Part shown: positions 8,714 to 17,215 of the stretch, piece by piece | Layout: the number at the start of each line of letters is the position of its first letter | Numbering within the stretch: the first letter of the stretch is position 1 | Assembly (NCBI GenBank): GCA_031550125.1 | Contig: JAVBOW010000027.1 | Coordinates: 6,698-70,697, forward strand | Direction: 5' to 3' | DNA length: 64,000 nucleotides | From: JAVBOW01 sp031550125 | Lineage (GTDB): Bacteria; Bacteroidota; Bacteroidia; Bacteroidales; Rikenellaceae | Notes under the pieces: model-generated | Told to the model about the DNA's origin: nothing | The model's database searches: none | What the model saw: the letters and a program-made list of their open reading frames with translations, nothing else | Position numbers and translations under genes: made by a program

Positions 8714-9217
8714 TTATTCTGCAGGAATTATCTTGATGGCGATCTGCGCGCAAGCCTCGGCGTCGGCCAGGGCATGGTGGTGATTGGCCAAGTCGAATCC
8801 TATATGCGCCGCCACGGTGTGCAGCTGGTGGTTAGGGAGCGTACGCCCGAAAGCGCGTCTCGACGCCCGGCACGTGCAATGGAACGTGTAGCCGGGGTAG
8901 GGCAGGCCGAAGAGTTCGTGTACGGCCTTCAGGCATCCTTCGTCGAAAGGGCTGTTGTGGGCCACCAGGGGCAGACCCTCTATTCTGGGCGCTATTTCGG
9001 CCCATACTTCGGGAAAATGTGGCGCAGGGTCGGTGTCGGCGCGCGTAAGGCCGTGTATCTGAGTGGTGAACCAGCTGTAGTAGTTGGGGTTGGGGCGGAT
9101 AAGGCTGTAGAAAGTATCGGCGACAACGCCGTTGCGTACGATAACCACGCCCACGCTGCAAACGCTCGTACGCGATCCGTTGGCGGTTTCGAAGTCTATT
9201 GCGGCAAAGTCTTTCAT
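8714..9217 (-). CDS. DEDDh-type 3'-5' exonuclease (DnaQ/PolC epsilon-like)
   Basis: 167 residues forming one exonuclease domain. The first metal-binding pair is DFE (D8, E10). The second Asp is in the HNSPFDEGCLK segment, and the HALADAEA helix near the C-terminus supplies the catalytic His and last Asp, so the DEDDh set looks complete. Family members remove nucleotides from 3' ends, either as polymerase proofreaders or as stand-alone nucleases; with no polymerase domain this is a stand-alone enzyme. It overlaps the ygiQ-like gene by four bases (ATGA) and is last in the queA-ygiQ-exonuclease operon. Confidence 0.87.
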   Translation of the reverse strand: MKDFAAIDFETANGSRTSVCSVGVVIVRNGVVADTFYSLIRPNPNYYSWFTTQIHGLTRADTDPAPHFPEVWAEIAPRIEGLPLVAHNSPFDEGCLKAVHELFGLPYPGYTFHCTCRASRRAFGRTLPNHQLHTVAAHIGFDLANHHHALADAEACAQIAIKIIPAE

Positions 9218-10935
9218 CTTTTGAAGAAATAACCCTTCTGTCGTTTCTTATCTTCCTGCCGCCGCGCCACGAACAGTTTACGCCCGGTGTACGGGTCTTT
9301 GCCCGTATAGTACATCACTGAGCTTAGCGTCATTGGCGTGGGGGTGAAATCCTGCACCTGTTCGGTGCTTACATGCATCGGGCGCGTGGTGCGGGCGAGG
9401 GCGCTCATGTCGCTTTCGGTGCATCCGGGATGGCTCGATATGAAATAGGGGATCAGCTGGTAGTTTAGCTTCTCGCGCGAGCATATTTCGCGGAAATCGC
9501 GGTTGAGCCTCTCGAAAAGTGCGAACGGCGGTTTTCGCATAAGGTCCGTCACATGAGCCTCGGTATGCTCCGGAGCCACTTTCAGGCGTCCGCTCGTGTG
9601 GTTTACCACAACTTCGCGCAAGTAATTGCCGCCATCGAAAAGGTCGTACCGTATGCCGCTGCCTATGAAGGCTTTTTTGACGCCTTTAACGGCGCGTACC
9701 TTCCTGTAAAGTTCCAGAAGCGGGGCGTGGCTGTTGTCGAGGTTGCGGCATTTCGACGGCCACAGACACGACGGACGGCGGCATTTGGCGCATAAGGCCG
9801 CATCCGTACCCGCCATGCGGTACATGTTGGCCGACGGGCCTCCCAGGTCGGACAGGTATCCTTTGAATCCGGGCATTTGCGTCACTTTCTCCACCTCGCG
9901 CAATACGGAGGCTTCGCTGCGGCTCGTAATGAATTTACCCTGGTGGGCAGATATGGTGCAGAAACTGCATCCGCCGAAACAGCCTCGGTGTATGCATACG
10001 GAGAATTTTATCATCTCCCACGCCGGTATATCGCCTTTGTCCCGGTAACGGGGGTGGGGCAGGCGGGTGAAAGGCAGGTCGCAGGTGTTGTCCAGCTCGA
10101 CGCTTGTCATGACTTCGCGCGGTGGATTGACAACCACGTAACCCTCGCCGCGGCACTTCTCGACGATAATCTGCGATGTGCCGCGCAGGTTGGATATGGT
10201 CTCCGCGGTTTTGAAATTCGCCGCGAAAGCCTCCGGATCTTTGACGCATTTTTCGAACGGCGCAAGCACGGTCTTGTCAGGCAGGGCTTCCACGTATTCC
10301 TTAGGGGCTACGAACGCCACCTGCCTGAGTTTGCTCAGAAGGTTGGCGTTAAATCCGTTATGTAGCGAGCGGGCCACCTCCACTATGGCCTCGTCGCCCA
10401 TGCCGTAAACCAACAGATCGGCTCCGGACTCTTCCAGAACGGACGGACGCAGTCCGCCGTCCCAGTAGTCGTAATGAGTAAGGCGGCGCAGAGATGCCTC
10501 TATGCCTCCTATGACAACGGGAATATGGGGAAACAGGCGCTTGAGGATTGTGGAATAGACCGTCACGGCCCTGTCGGGACGGAATCCCGCTTTTCCTCCC
10601 GGCGTGTAGGCGTCGTCGCTTCGCAGGCGCAGGTTGGCGGTGTAGTGGTTCACCATCGAGTCCATGGCTCCCGACGTCACCCCGAAAAAGAGGCGCGGAG
10701 CGCCCAATTTAGTAAAGTCGCGCAGGTCGTCGCGCCAGTTGGGCTGCGGCACCACGGCCACGCGATAGCCCGCCGCCTGCAGACGCCTTCCGACGACGGC
10801 CGCCCCGAACGACGGATGGTCTACATAGGCGTCGCCGGTGAAGAGTATGACGTCTATGGTGTCCCAGCCCAATTCGCGCACCTCTTTTAGGGACGCGGGT
10901 AAAAAAGCGTTCGTATTATTATCCTTCAATGTCAT
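9214..10935 (-). CDS. YgiQ family radical SAM protein
   Basis: 573 residues; the start is the ATG at 10935, which overlaps the queA stop by four bases (ATGA). A longer in-frame extension lies entirely inside queA and is rejected. The N-terminal domain (DVILFTGDAYVDHPSFG, then VVIGGIEASLRR) is the YgiQ-specific region. The radical SAM core has the Cys-rich CIHRGCFGGCSFC cluster motif in the middle of the protein, and a Cys-rich segment (CAKCRRPSCLWPSKC) follows as in family members. The C-terminus is basic. The family's substrate is not established to my knowledge. Confidence 0.9.
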   Translation of the reverse strand: MTLKDNNTNAFLPASLKEVRELGWDTIDVILFTGDAYVDHPSFGAAVVGRRLQAAGYRVAVVPQPNWRDDLRDFTKLGAPRLFFGVTSGAMDSMVNHYTANLRLRSDDAYTPGGKAGFRPDRAVTVYSTILKRLFPHIPVVIGGIEASLRRLTHYDYWDGGLRPSVLEESGADLLVYGMGDEAIVEVARSLHNGFNANLLSKLRQVAFVAPKEYVEALPDKTVLAPFEKCVKDPEAFAANFKTAETISNLRGTSQIIVEKCRGEGYVVVNPPREVMTSVELDNTCDLPFTRLPHPRYRDKGDIPAWEMIKFSVCIHRGCFGGCSFCTISAHQGKFITSRSEASVLREVEKVTQMPGFKGYLSDLGGPSANMYRMAGTDAALCAKCRRPSCLWPSKCRNLDNSHAPLLELYRKVRAVKGVKKAFIGSGIRYDLFDGGNYLREVVVNHTSGRLKVAPEHTEAHVTDLMRKPPFALFERLNRDFREICSREKLNYQLIPYFISSHPGCTESDMSALARTTRPMHVSTEQVQDFTPTPMTLSSVMYYTGKDPYTGRKLFVARRQEDKKRQKGYFFKR

Positions 10936-12149
10936 TTGTCGTCGTGCCGCCACAAAAGCGAGCTGTCTCCATAGCTGAGGAAACGGAAACCCTCCGCCAG
11001 GGCATAATCGTAAACCGTTCGCCACCGTCTTCCGGTGAAGGCCGACACCAACAGCAGCAGCGTGCTTTGGGGCTGGTGGAAGTTGGTGACCAGGCGGTCC
11101 GTGAACCTGAACGTAAATCCGGGCATTATCATTATGCGCGTCGAGGCGTGGATGGTGTCCAAGCCTTCGTTTTCCATGAATTTTATAAGGTGGCCGAGAG
11201 CTTCGGAGGCCCCGAACGAGGCAGGTATGCCGTATACCTCCCATTGCCCCACGGTCTTATCCGTTTCGGGCGAGCCGCCCCGGTTTATCCTGTAACCCAG
11301 GGCCGCCAGCGATTCGAGGCTCCTTACGGTGGTTGTACCGACGGCCGTAATGTCGCCCTGCTTTTCGAGCAGCGTACGCAGCAATGGCAGGCCAGCCTCG
11401 AAATGCTCGGTGTGCATAACGTGTTCCGCCGCCGTTTCGCTTTTTACTGGCAGGAACGTTCCCGCTCCCACGTGCAGCGTCACGCCTGCCGTCTCGATCC
11501 CCGCCTCGCGAAGCCCGTCGAGGAGATCGTCGGAAAAGTGCAGCCCCGCCGTAGGGGCGGCCACCGACCCTTCCACGCGGGCGTAGACGGTTTGGTAGCG
11601 TACTTCGTCCACCGCCTCGCTGTCGCGGCACAGGTAGGGCGGGATGGGGGTGCGGCCGAGAAGCTCGAGCAGTTCGCCGAAAGTAACTTCCGCGTTCCAC
11701 GAAAAATGTACGGCAAGACCGTTGCCCTCCATCGGCGCGCCCCTTTCCGCCGTCAACCGGCACTGGCGTCCGTCGTGAGGGAAATCTATCGAAACGGGGT
11801 CTTTCCATTTTTTCAGGTTGCCCGCCATGCACAGCCACGAACAGCGGCCGCGGGCCGAGAAAGCCCGCTCGTAATCGGCCGGCTCGAGCGGCTCGAGGCA
11901 AAAAACCTCTATCCTGGCTCCGCTGGCCCTGTGCATGGCCAGTCGCGCGCGTACAACGCGGGTGTCGTTGAAAACCAACACGCTTCCAGGGGCGAGATGG
12001 CGTCCTATTCCAGAAAACAGGTCTTCTCCTATTTGCCCGTTGCGGAACAGCAGCAGGCGCGAATCCTCCCTGCGTCCGAGCGGAAATTTGGCTATCCTCT
12101 CCTCTGGCAGCGGGTAGTCGTAATCCGATATTTTAATTTCTTCCCTCAT
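10932..12149 (-). CDS. queA: S-adenosylmethionine:tRNA ribosyltransferase-isomerase
   Basis: 405 residues. QueA moves and rearranges the ribosyl group of SAM onto 7-deazaguanine in tRNA, giving epoxyqueuosine. Family features are visible: SDYDYPLPEERIAKFPL at the N-terminus, VFNDTRVVRARL, VEGSVAAPTAGLHF, LHVGAGTFLPV and the C-terminal TNFHQPQSTLLLL. The ATG at 12149 is chosen because it starts at the conserved MREEIKISDYDYPLP; longer forms would run into the RNase P RNA gene. It is first in a three-gene operon with 4-bp overlaps. A TATATTTG box lies just upstream on the same strand. Confidence 0.95.
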   Translation of the reverse strand: MREEIKISDYDYPLPEERIAKFPLGRREDSRLLLFRNGQIGEDLFSGIGRHLAPGSVLVFNDTRVVRARLAMHRASGARIEVFCLEPLEPADYERAFSARGRCSWLCMAGNLKKWKDPVSIDFPHDGRQCRLTAERGAPMEGNGLAVHFSWNAEVTFGELLELLGRTPIPPYLCRDSEAVDEVRYQTVYARVEGSVAAPTAGLHFSDDLLDGLREAGIETAGVTLHVGAGTFLPVKSETAAEHVMHTEHFEAGLPLLRTLLEKQGDITAVGTTTVRSLESLAALGYRINRGGSPETDKTVGQWEVYGIPASFGASEALGHLIKFMENEGLDTIHASTRIMIMPGFTFRFTDRLVTNFHQPQSTLLLLVSAFTGRRWRTVYDYALAEGFRFLSYGDSSLLWRHDDK

Positions 12150-12158
12150 TTGGCAATG

Positions 12159-12166
12159 CAAATATA
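12159..12166 (-). promoter_or_regulatory. -7 box of the queA operon
   Basis: On the minus strand this reads TATATTTG, a full match to TAnnTTTG. It ends only ten bases before the queA ATG, so the transcript would have a very short leader or none. Confidence 0.55.
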
Positions 12167-12187
12167 GATATTTATCGCAGGAATTAT

Positions 12188-12195
12188 TACCTTTG
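12188..12195 (+). promoter_or_regulatory. -7 box of the RNase P RNA gene
   Basis: TACCTTTG matches TAnnTTTG and sits ten bases before the first base of the P1 helix at 12205, the right distance for transcription to start at the mature 5' end. Confidence 0.65.
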
Positions 12196-12204
12196 TTTTC
12201 CAAC

Positions 12205-12597
12205 GCAGCAGGGACGCTCTGCCGCTGCCCGCCTGTGAAGTGCGGGGAGAGGAAAGTCCGGGCAACGCAGAGCGCCGCGCTTCCTAACGGGAAGATCGCC
12301 GTAAGGCGATGGCAGAGTGTAACAGAAAATGACCGCCCGTAAGGGTAAGGGTGAAAAGGCGGGGTAAAAGCCCACCGCGCGTGTGGCGACACACGTGGCT
12401 GTACATCCCGCGGGTTGCAAGACCATGTACACCGGCAGCATGTAGGATTGCTCGTCCGATGCCGGGGGGTAGGTCGCTAAAGGAGCCGAGCGGGCAACCG
12501 CCGGCCTAGATTAATGGCAGAGCCTCGGCCGTCACGTCGCAGAAGACATGATTGGCCCGGGGACAGAACCCGGCTTACAGTCCCTGCTGCTTTTTTT
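12205..12597 (+). ncRNA. rnpB: RNase P RNA (bacterial type A)
   Basis: The catalytic RNA that trims the 5' leader from pre-tRNAs. The ends pair perfectly as helix P1: GCAGCAGGGA at 12205-12214 with TCCCTGCTGC at 12581-12590. The 5' conserved core GAGGAAAGTCCGGGC follows at about 12239, the ACAGAAA segment lies in the middle, and the 3' conserved ACAGAACCCGGCTTA lies shortly before P1 closes. Length is about 386 bases, normal for type A. Seven T residues after P1 (12591-12597) probably make P1 itself the terminator stem. A palindromic repeat begins at the next base. Confidence 0.96.
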
Positions 12598-12808
12598 GGT
12601 CAGTCTAAATTATATGTTGGCCGCGCATATCGCACGCCATCTTTCGATTATCCTTCTCATTTCAAATCCTCACGGACTTCAGTCCGCTCCGGTTTGAAAC
12701 TCAAACGATAATCGAAATCTGACGCACGCTATGCACGGCATCGTTACCGTAAGGCGCAGCGTTTTCTTGCACCAGGCATCTGAACGTAAACCTGTTTTAG
12801 ACTGGTCC
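12598..12808 (-). repeat. Dispersed palindromic element, copy A (full length)
   Basis: About 211 bp, almost identical in reverse complement to the copy at 43434-43647. Its ends are inverted: GGTCAGTCTAAATTATATG at the left and, read from the right, GGACCAGTCTAAAACAGG. The centre is an imperfect long hairpin whose tip is CGGACT/AGTCCG (here CGGACTTCAGTCCG). It begins directly after the T run of rnpB and ends 25 bases before the 3' end of the flavoenzyme gene. No coding sequence is supported inside it. Confidence 0.85.
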
Positions 12809-12833
12809 GGTTAAACGAAACCACCCACGATAC

Positions 12834-13907
12834 CTACAGTACCGAGGCTTTGGAGAGCAGGAAATCGGCCTTCAGACGCTCCACAACCTCTTTAACGCTT
12901 TGTATCTTGTCGGCCATGTAGGCGTTGCTGCCCGCAAAGGCGTACCCTTTTGCCATATTGCCTTTGGCTGCGTTGTAGAGGGCTTTTATAATGCAGTAAG
13001 GGCTTTTGGTGTAGTCGCAGGTCTTTATGCAGTGGAAAGGGCAGCTGCGCGGCTTTTGCTTGCCCTCGGCCACGCTGCGGATAAATTCTCCGTCGAAAGC
13101 CCTGCCAGGCATACCTACCGGACTCTGGATGATGCGCATATCGCTCTCGGCCGAATTGATATAGACCTTTTTGAACTCTATGGAGGCGTCGCACTCTTCC
13201 GTTGGCACGAATATCGATCCCATCTGCACGGCAGAGGCTCCCAGCTCCATGAATTTTGCGATGTCCTGGCCCGTGGATATGCCTCCTGCGGCGATGACGG
13301 GGATATCCTTGCGGCCGGCATAGCTGTTGGCCAGGGCCACGACTTCCGGAATGAGGTGTTCCAGCGAATAGTTCTCGTCGTCTATCTGATCGGCCCTGAA
13401 ACCGAGGTGTCCGCCCGCCTTCGGCCCCTCCACGACTATGGCGTCGGGCAGGTAGCCGTAATTGGCGTCCCACTTTTCGCATAGCAGTTTGGCAGCTCTG
13501 GCCGAAGAGACAATCGGCGCCAGGTGCGTGGCGCAGCCGGGCGTGAGGTACGATGGAAGGTCGAGCGGCAAGCCGGCTCCCGCAAAGATCACGTCCACCT
13601 TCTCGGTGATGGAGGTGCGGACCATATCGGCGAAATTGGATAGCGCCACCATTATGTTCACGCCCACCACGCCGAATGTCTTTTCGCGGGCTTTACGTAT
13701 CTCTTCGCGCAACCCCTCTATGCATTTTTGTTCGTAAGAACCTTTGTGTTCCGGATATAAAAGTCCGAGGCCGGCGGCCGAAATGACGCCTATGCCTCCT
13801 TCGTTGGCCACGGCTGCGGCCAACCCGTTCAGTGATACGCCCACGCCCATGCCGCCCTGCACTATCGGCAAGGCTATCTCGCGGTCGCCTATACGAAATG
13901 ATTTCAT
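12834..13907 (-). CDS. Nitronate monooxygenase / FabK-like NAD(P)H-dependent flavin oxidoreductase
   Basis: 357 residues of an FMN-binding TIM barrel. LPIVQGGMGVGVS near the N-terminus, GVNIMVAL, the VEGPKAGGHLGF segment with the family His, and IPVIAAGGISTGQDIAKFMELGA with the FMN phosphate loop are all present. The family includes nitronate monooxygenase and the enoyl-ACP reductase FabK, and sequence inspection does not separate them securely. An additional Cys-rich segment (CPFHCIKTCDY) near residue 290 is notable. It is transcribed alone from a TAnnTTTG promoter and is divergent from the export lipoprotein gene. Confidence 0.85.
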   Translation of the reverse strand: MKSFRIGDREIALPIVQGGMGVGVSLNGLAAAVANEGGIGVISAAGLGLLYPEHKGSYEQKCIEGLREEIRKAREKTFGVVGVNIMVALSNFADMVRTSITEKVDVIFAGAGLPLDLPSYLTPGCATHLAPIVSSARAAKLLCEKWDANYGYLPDAIVVEGPKAGGHLGFRADQIDDENYSLEHLIPEVVALANSYAGRKDIPVIAAGGISTGQDIAKFMELGASAVQMGSIFVPTEECDASIEFKKVYINSAESDMRIIQSPVGMPGRAFDGEFIRSVAEGKQKPRSCPFHCIKTCDYTKSPYCIIKALYNAAKGNMAKGYAFAGSNAYMADKIQSVKEVVERLKADFLLSKASVL

Positions 13908-13926
13908 TTGAATGATATTTGCCGCG

Positions 13927-13934
13927 CAAAGATA
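13927..13934 (-). promoter_or_regulatory. -7 box of the flavin oxidoreductase gene
   Basis: Reads TATCTTTG on the minus strand, 20 bases upstream of the ATG at 13907. Confidence 0.55.
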
Positions 13935-13995
13935 GTGTTTTATTATCAGGTAGGAGTTATTTCGCAGGCGGCCGTAACTGTTTTTCTTCCTTCGC

Positions 13996-14026
13996 TTGCA
14001 AAAACCGTTTTAAGTGCCTATATTTG
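13996..14026 (+). promoter_or_regulatory. Promoter of the second polysaccharide block
   Basis: TTGC (13996-13999), a 19-base spacer and TATATTTG (14019-14026) repeat the layout of the first block's promoter, including an A-rich run after TTGC. Transcription would start near 14033, about 20 bases before the ATG. Confidence 0.68.
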
Positions 14027-14053
14027 GCAGTTTTATATAATATAAAAGAAACT

Positions 14054-14875
14054 ATGCTATCCCGATCCCGACTATTTACCTGCCGGAAAGTTGCTGCGGC
14101 GTTATCGGTCTTCCTGCTTTTCGGCCTTGTTTCCTGCGTCACCACAAAGAAGATAACCTATTTCCAGCCATCGGACGCCTCCGTAGACCGCCTTGCCGAG
14201 CAGGCCTCACAAAAATACATTGCCAGGATAGCTCCCGGCGATATTCTCTCCATCACGGTTAGCAGCATCGATTCGGAGGCAAGCGCCATGTTCAACCCTT
14301 ACACCCTGGCGCAGACGTGGAACGGTTACTATTCACAATCCTCAGGTACGATAAACACAGCCCCCATAGTGGGATATAACGTAGACGCCGACGGCAATAT
14401 CGTAGTCCCGCAACTTGGCAAGGTGCAGGCCTCGGGCAAGACCTCGCGCCAACTGGCCGACGAACTGACCATAAAGCTCGAACGGTACCTCAAATCGCCA
14501 ACCGTGGCCGTGCGTATAGCCAACTACCAGATATCGGTTCTGGGCGAAGTGATGCGTCCGGCCATCTACACCATCTCCAACGAACGCATTACGTTACCCG
14601 AGGCCCTGGCGCTGGCGGGCGACGTTACGCTTTACGGCAAACGTACCGACGTAACCATAATCCGCGAAAAGGACGGCAAGCGCGAATTCGCCCGCATAGA
14701 CCTTACCAGCAGGGCCATATTCGACTCGCCGTATTATAACCTCCAGTCGGGCGATATAATCTACGTGGCCCCGTCGTCGGGCAAGACGGCCGCCTCGGAC
14801 CGCACGCTGCAACTGGCGCCCACGGTAATAAGTTCGCTCACTCTGTTGCTCATGGTTTTCACCGCGTTCAACTAA
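14054..14875 (+). CDS. Polysaccharide export lipoprotein (Wza/OPX family)
   Basis: 273 residues. The ATG at 14054 gives a lipoprotein signal peptide with lipobox LVSC (Cys28); the longer in-frame start runs into the promoter and is rejected. The mature protein has the polysaccharide-export domain: an IAPGDILSITVSS strand near residue 60, VDADGNIVVPQLGKVQASGKTSRQLADEL, then an SLBB-like region (ISVLGEVMRPAIYTISNERITLPEAL). A C-terminal hydrophobic stretch (LAPTVISSLTLLLMVFTAF) follows. It is expected to form the outer-membrane or periplasmic part of the capsule exporter together with the downstream Wzc-like kinase. Confidence 0.92.
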   Translation: MLSRSRLFTCRKVAAALSVFLLFGLVSCVTTKKITYFQPSDASVDRLAEQASQKYIARIAPGDILSITVSSIDSEASAMFNPYTLAQTWNGYYSQSSGTINTAPIVGYNVDADGNIVVPQLGKVQASGKTSRQLADELTIKLERYLKSPTVAVRIANYQISVLGEVMRPAIYTISNERITLPEALALAGDVTLYGKRTDVTIIREKDGKREFARIDLTSRAIFDSPYYNLQSGDIIYVAPSSGKTAASDRTLQLAPTVISSLTLLLMVFTAFN

Positions 14876-14884
14876 ACCCCTGCG

Positions 14885-17215
14885 ATGGCTATGGAAAACA
14901 ATAACATACACCACCAGGAACATATGAGCTTCGACGCCAGATTGATCGTGTATAAATATCTGGCCCGCTGGAAATGGTTCGCCGTATCGATCGTGTGCGC
15001 CGTGGCCCTGTGCATCCTTTACCTGTCTTATCTTGTGCCTCAATACAAAGTGGAGGCCCGCATGCTTTTCAAGGACGAGAGTAAGAACGTCAATACCAGC
15101 GCCGCGATAATAGAGGGCATAGACGTCTTCGTGCCAAAGAGGGCGGTGGAGAACGAAATGGAGATACTTCATTCGCGAACCCTTACCGAAAGAGTTGTAC
15201 GCGATCTTAACCTGCAGACGGCCTACTTGGTGAAAAACGGCCTTAAAACCCGTGAGCTATATGGTGAAACTACGCCCATAGACGTGCGTTTGGCGGGAAC
15301 CATGCCCGTAAGGCCGTTTGATGTGACGGTATCGCGCGACGGAAAGCTTACGGTGGACGGCATGGAATGTGCGCCCGGCATTGTGGACGCGGCTTCGGGA
15401 AGGGTAGAGATAACAGTAAAAGATTCATTACCGGCAAATTGGGATGAAGCACAGGTGATAACCGTGGCCATATCGTCGGAAGAGAGCGCCGTGGATGCGA
15501 TGCTGTCTAACCTGCAGGTGCGCATTGCCGCCAAAGGCAGTACGGTCATCAACCTCTCGTTGCTGACCACCGTACCCGGGAAAGGCGAGGACGCCCTTAA
15601 CCGCCTGATGGAGGTTTACGACCTCGAATCGGTGGCCGACAAGAACAGCCTGGCCGGCATAACCCTCCAATTCATCGAGGAGCGCCTCGGCATGGTGGCC
15701 GACAGCCTGCGCCACGCCGAGCAACGGGTGGAGGATTACAAGTCGTCCCAGGGTATAGCCGATATGGGGATGGAGGCAGAGATATTCCTCAAGTCAGTTC
15801 GTGAAAACGACGTGGAACTCAATAAGATCAATATACAGATAGAGGTACTCGAAGGCATCCGCCAATATGTCAACCGCGCGGCGGACGACAATGCCGCCGT
15901 CCCGGCCACTTTCGGCATAGACGATCCTACGATGCTCACCCTCATCAACGCGCTGACGGCCCGGGAGAGCGAGCGGATCAAAGCCCTGGCCTCCGTAGGT
16001 CCGTCCAACCCCATGGTGTTGGCTCTCGACCAGCAGATAGACGACCTCAAGGCTCAGATAAAGAAGAACGTGGCGATACTCAACCGTTCGCTGTTGGTGT
16101 CGAGGCAAAAATTGGAATCAGACAACAAACGCATAGAGAAAGAGATATATTCCATGCCCCGCAAAGAGAGGGAGCTGATGGACGTGGTGCGCCAACAGGA
16201 GATAAAGAACGAATTGTATGTCTACCTGCTCTCAAAACGCGAGGAGACAGCCATATCCCACGCCTCCACCGTTTCCGACAGCCGCCTGATAGACCGCGCC
16301 CGCAGCAGCGTGGCTCCGGTCAAGCCGGTCAAACGGAATATTATGATGGCGTTCGTGCTGATAGGGTTGTTGATACCGGTTATAGGGATATGGGTATTCG
16401 ATCTGATACACAATGAGGTGAGTTCAAAGGACGACGTGACGCGCCGCACCCGCATTCCCGTCGTTGGAGAGATACCGCTGCTGGGGAAAAATTCGCACAT
16501 CATAAACATTTCTAAAAGCAGGAGCCATCCGGCCGAGCAATTCCGCTCGCTGCGCACCAATGTCGAATTCATGAAAACCTCGCTGCACGGGCCGCACACC
16601 ATATTGGTGACCTCGAGCATGAGCCGCGAGGGCAAGTCGTTCGTTGCGGCCAACCTCGGCGCGGCATACGCCGCACTGGGCAAGCGCACGGTAGTCCTTG
16701 GTTTCGATCTGCGCAATCCGGGACTTCATCATCTTTTCGGCATGGATAACGATGTGGGGATAAGTAGCTATTTGACAGGACAGGCCGCTCTGGACGAGGT
16801 GGTGAAAAAATACGACGCCGTGGATAATCTCGACGTTATCACCTGCGGCTACCTGCCGCCCAACCCTCAGGAATTACTTCTCGGCGAGGCTGCGTCCCAA
16901 CTTTTCAGGGAGTTGCGGGAAAGATACGACTATATAATCGTCGATTCCGCCCCTATAGGGCTGGTAGGCGACGCCAGGATACTCGGCTCACAGGCGGAAG
17001 TGTCGCTTTGCATAGTGCGGCAGAACGTCACGCCCCGGGAGAGGGTCAAGTTTCTCGATTCGCTGCACGCCGAAGGCAAACTGGCCAACATGGGCATAGT
17101 GATCAACGGAATCCGCACCGACCGATGGTACGGTTACGGCTACTACGGCTCCTATGGCTCCGGGAAATATTACGGCAGCTATTACAGCAAGGAAGATAAG
17201 GAGCGGCAGGCATGA
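14885..17215 (+). CDS. Wzc-like polysaccharide co-polymerase / BY-kinase
   Basis: 776 residues controlling polysaccharide chain length and export by tyrosine autophosphorylation. TM1 (about 31-50) and TM2 (about 484-505) flank a large periplasmic Wzz domain with coiled-coil stretches. The cytoplasmic kinase has Walker A (SREGKS, about 579-584), the A' motif (VVLGFDLRNP, near 603) and Walker B (YIIVDSAPIG, near 682). In the A' motif the first Asp of the usual DxDxR is Gly. The tail has nine Tyr within about 20 residues (WYGYGYYGSYGSGKYYGSYY), the probable autophosphorylation cluster. No phosphatase lies in this block; the LMW-PTP at 30515 is a candidate partner. Confidence 0.94.
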   Translation: MAMENNNIHHQEHMSFDARLIVYKYLARWKWFAVSIVCAVALCILYLSYLVPQYKVEARMLFKDESKNVNTSAAIIEGIDVFVPKRAVENEMEILHSRTLTERVVRDLNLQTAYLVKNGLKTRELYGETTPIDVRLAGTMPVRPFDVTVSRDGKLTVDGMECAPGIVDAASGRVEITVKDSLPANWDEAQVITVAISSEESAVDAMLSNLQVRIAAKGSTVINLSLLTTVPGKGEDALNRLMEVYDLESVADKNSLAGITLQFIEERLGMVADSLRHAEQRVEDYKSSQGIADMGMEAEIFLKSVRENDVELNKINIQIEVLEGIRQYVNRAADDNAAVPATFGIDDPTMLTLINALTARESERIKALASVGPSNPMVLALDQQIDDLKAQIKKNVAILNRSLLVSRQKLESDNKRIEKEIYSMPRKERELMDVVRQQEIKNELYVYLLSKREETAISHASTVSDSRLIDRARSSVAPVKPVKRNIMMAFVLIGLLIPVIGIWVFDLIHNEVSSKDDVTRRTRIPVVGEIPLLGKNSHIINISKSRSHPAEQFRSLRTNVEFMKTSLHGPHTILVTSSMSREGKSFVAANLGAAYAALGKRTVVLGFDLRNPGLHHLFGMDNDVGISSYLTGQAALDEVVKKYDAVDNLDVITCGYLPPNPQELLLGEAASQLFRELRERYDYIIVDSAPIGLVGDARILGSQAEVSLCIVRQNVTPRERVKFLDSLHAEGKLANMGIVINGIRTDRWYGYGYYGSYGSGKYYGSYYSKEDKERQA

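Noticed and set aside
10929..12167. 412-codon open frame antisense to queA
   Set aside because: queA motifs are complete on the minus strand; this frame has none.
12187..12441. Small open frames within the RNase P RNA region
   Set aside because: The segment is explained by rnpB, with its conserved core and P1 helix.
12598..12808. Repeat copy A as part of the rnpB transcript or a separate riboswitch
   Set aside because: Near-identical copies occur elsewhere without rnpB, and rnpB already ends with a T run.
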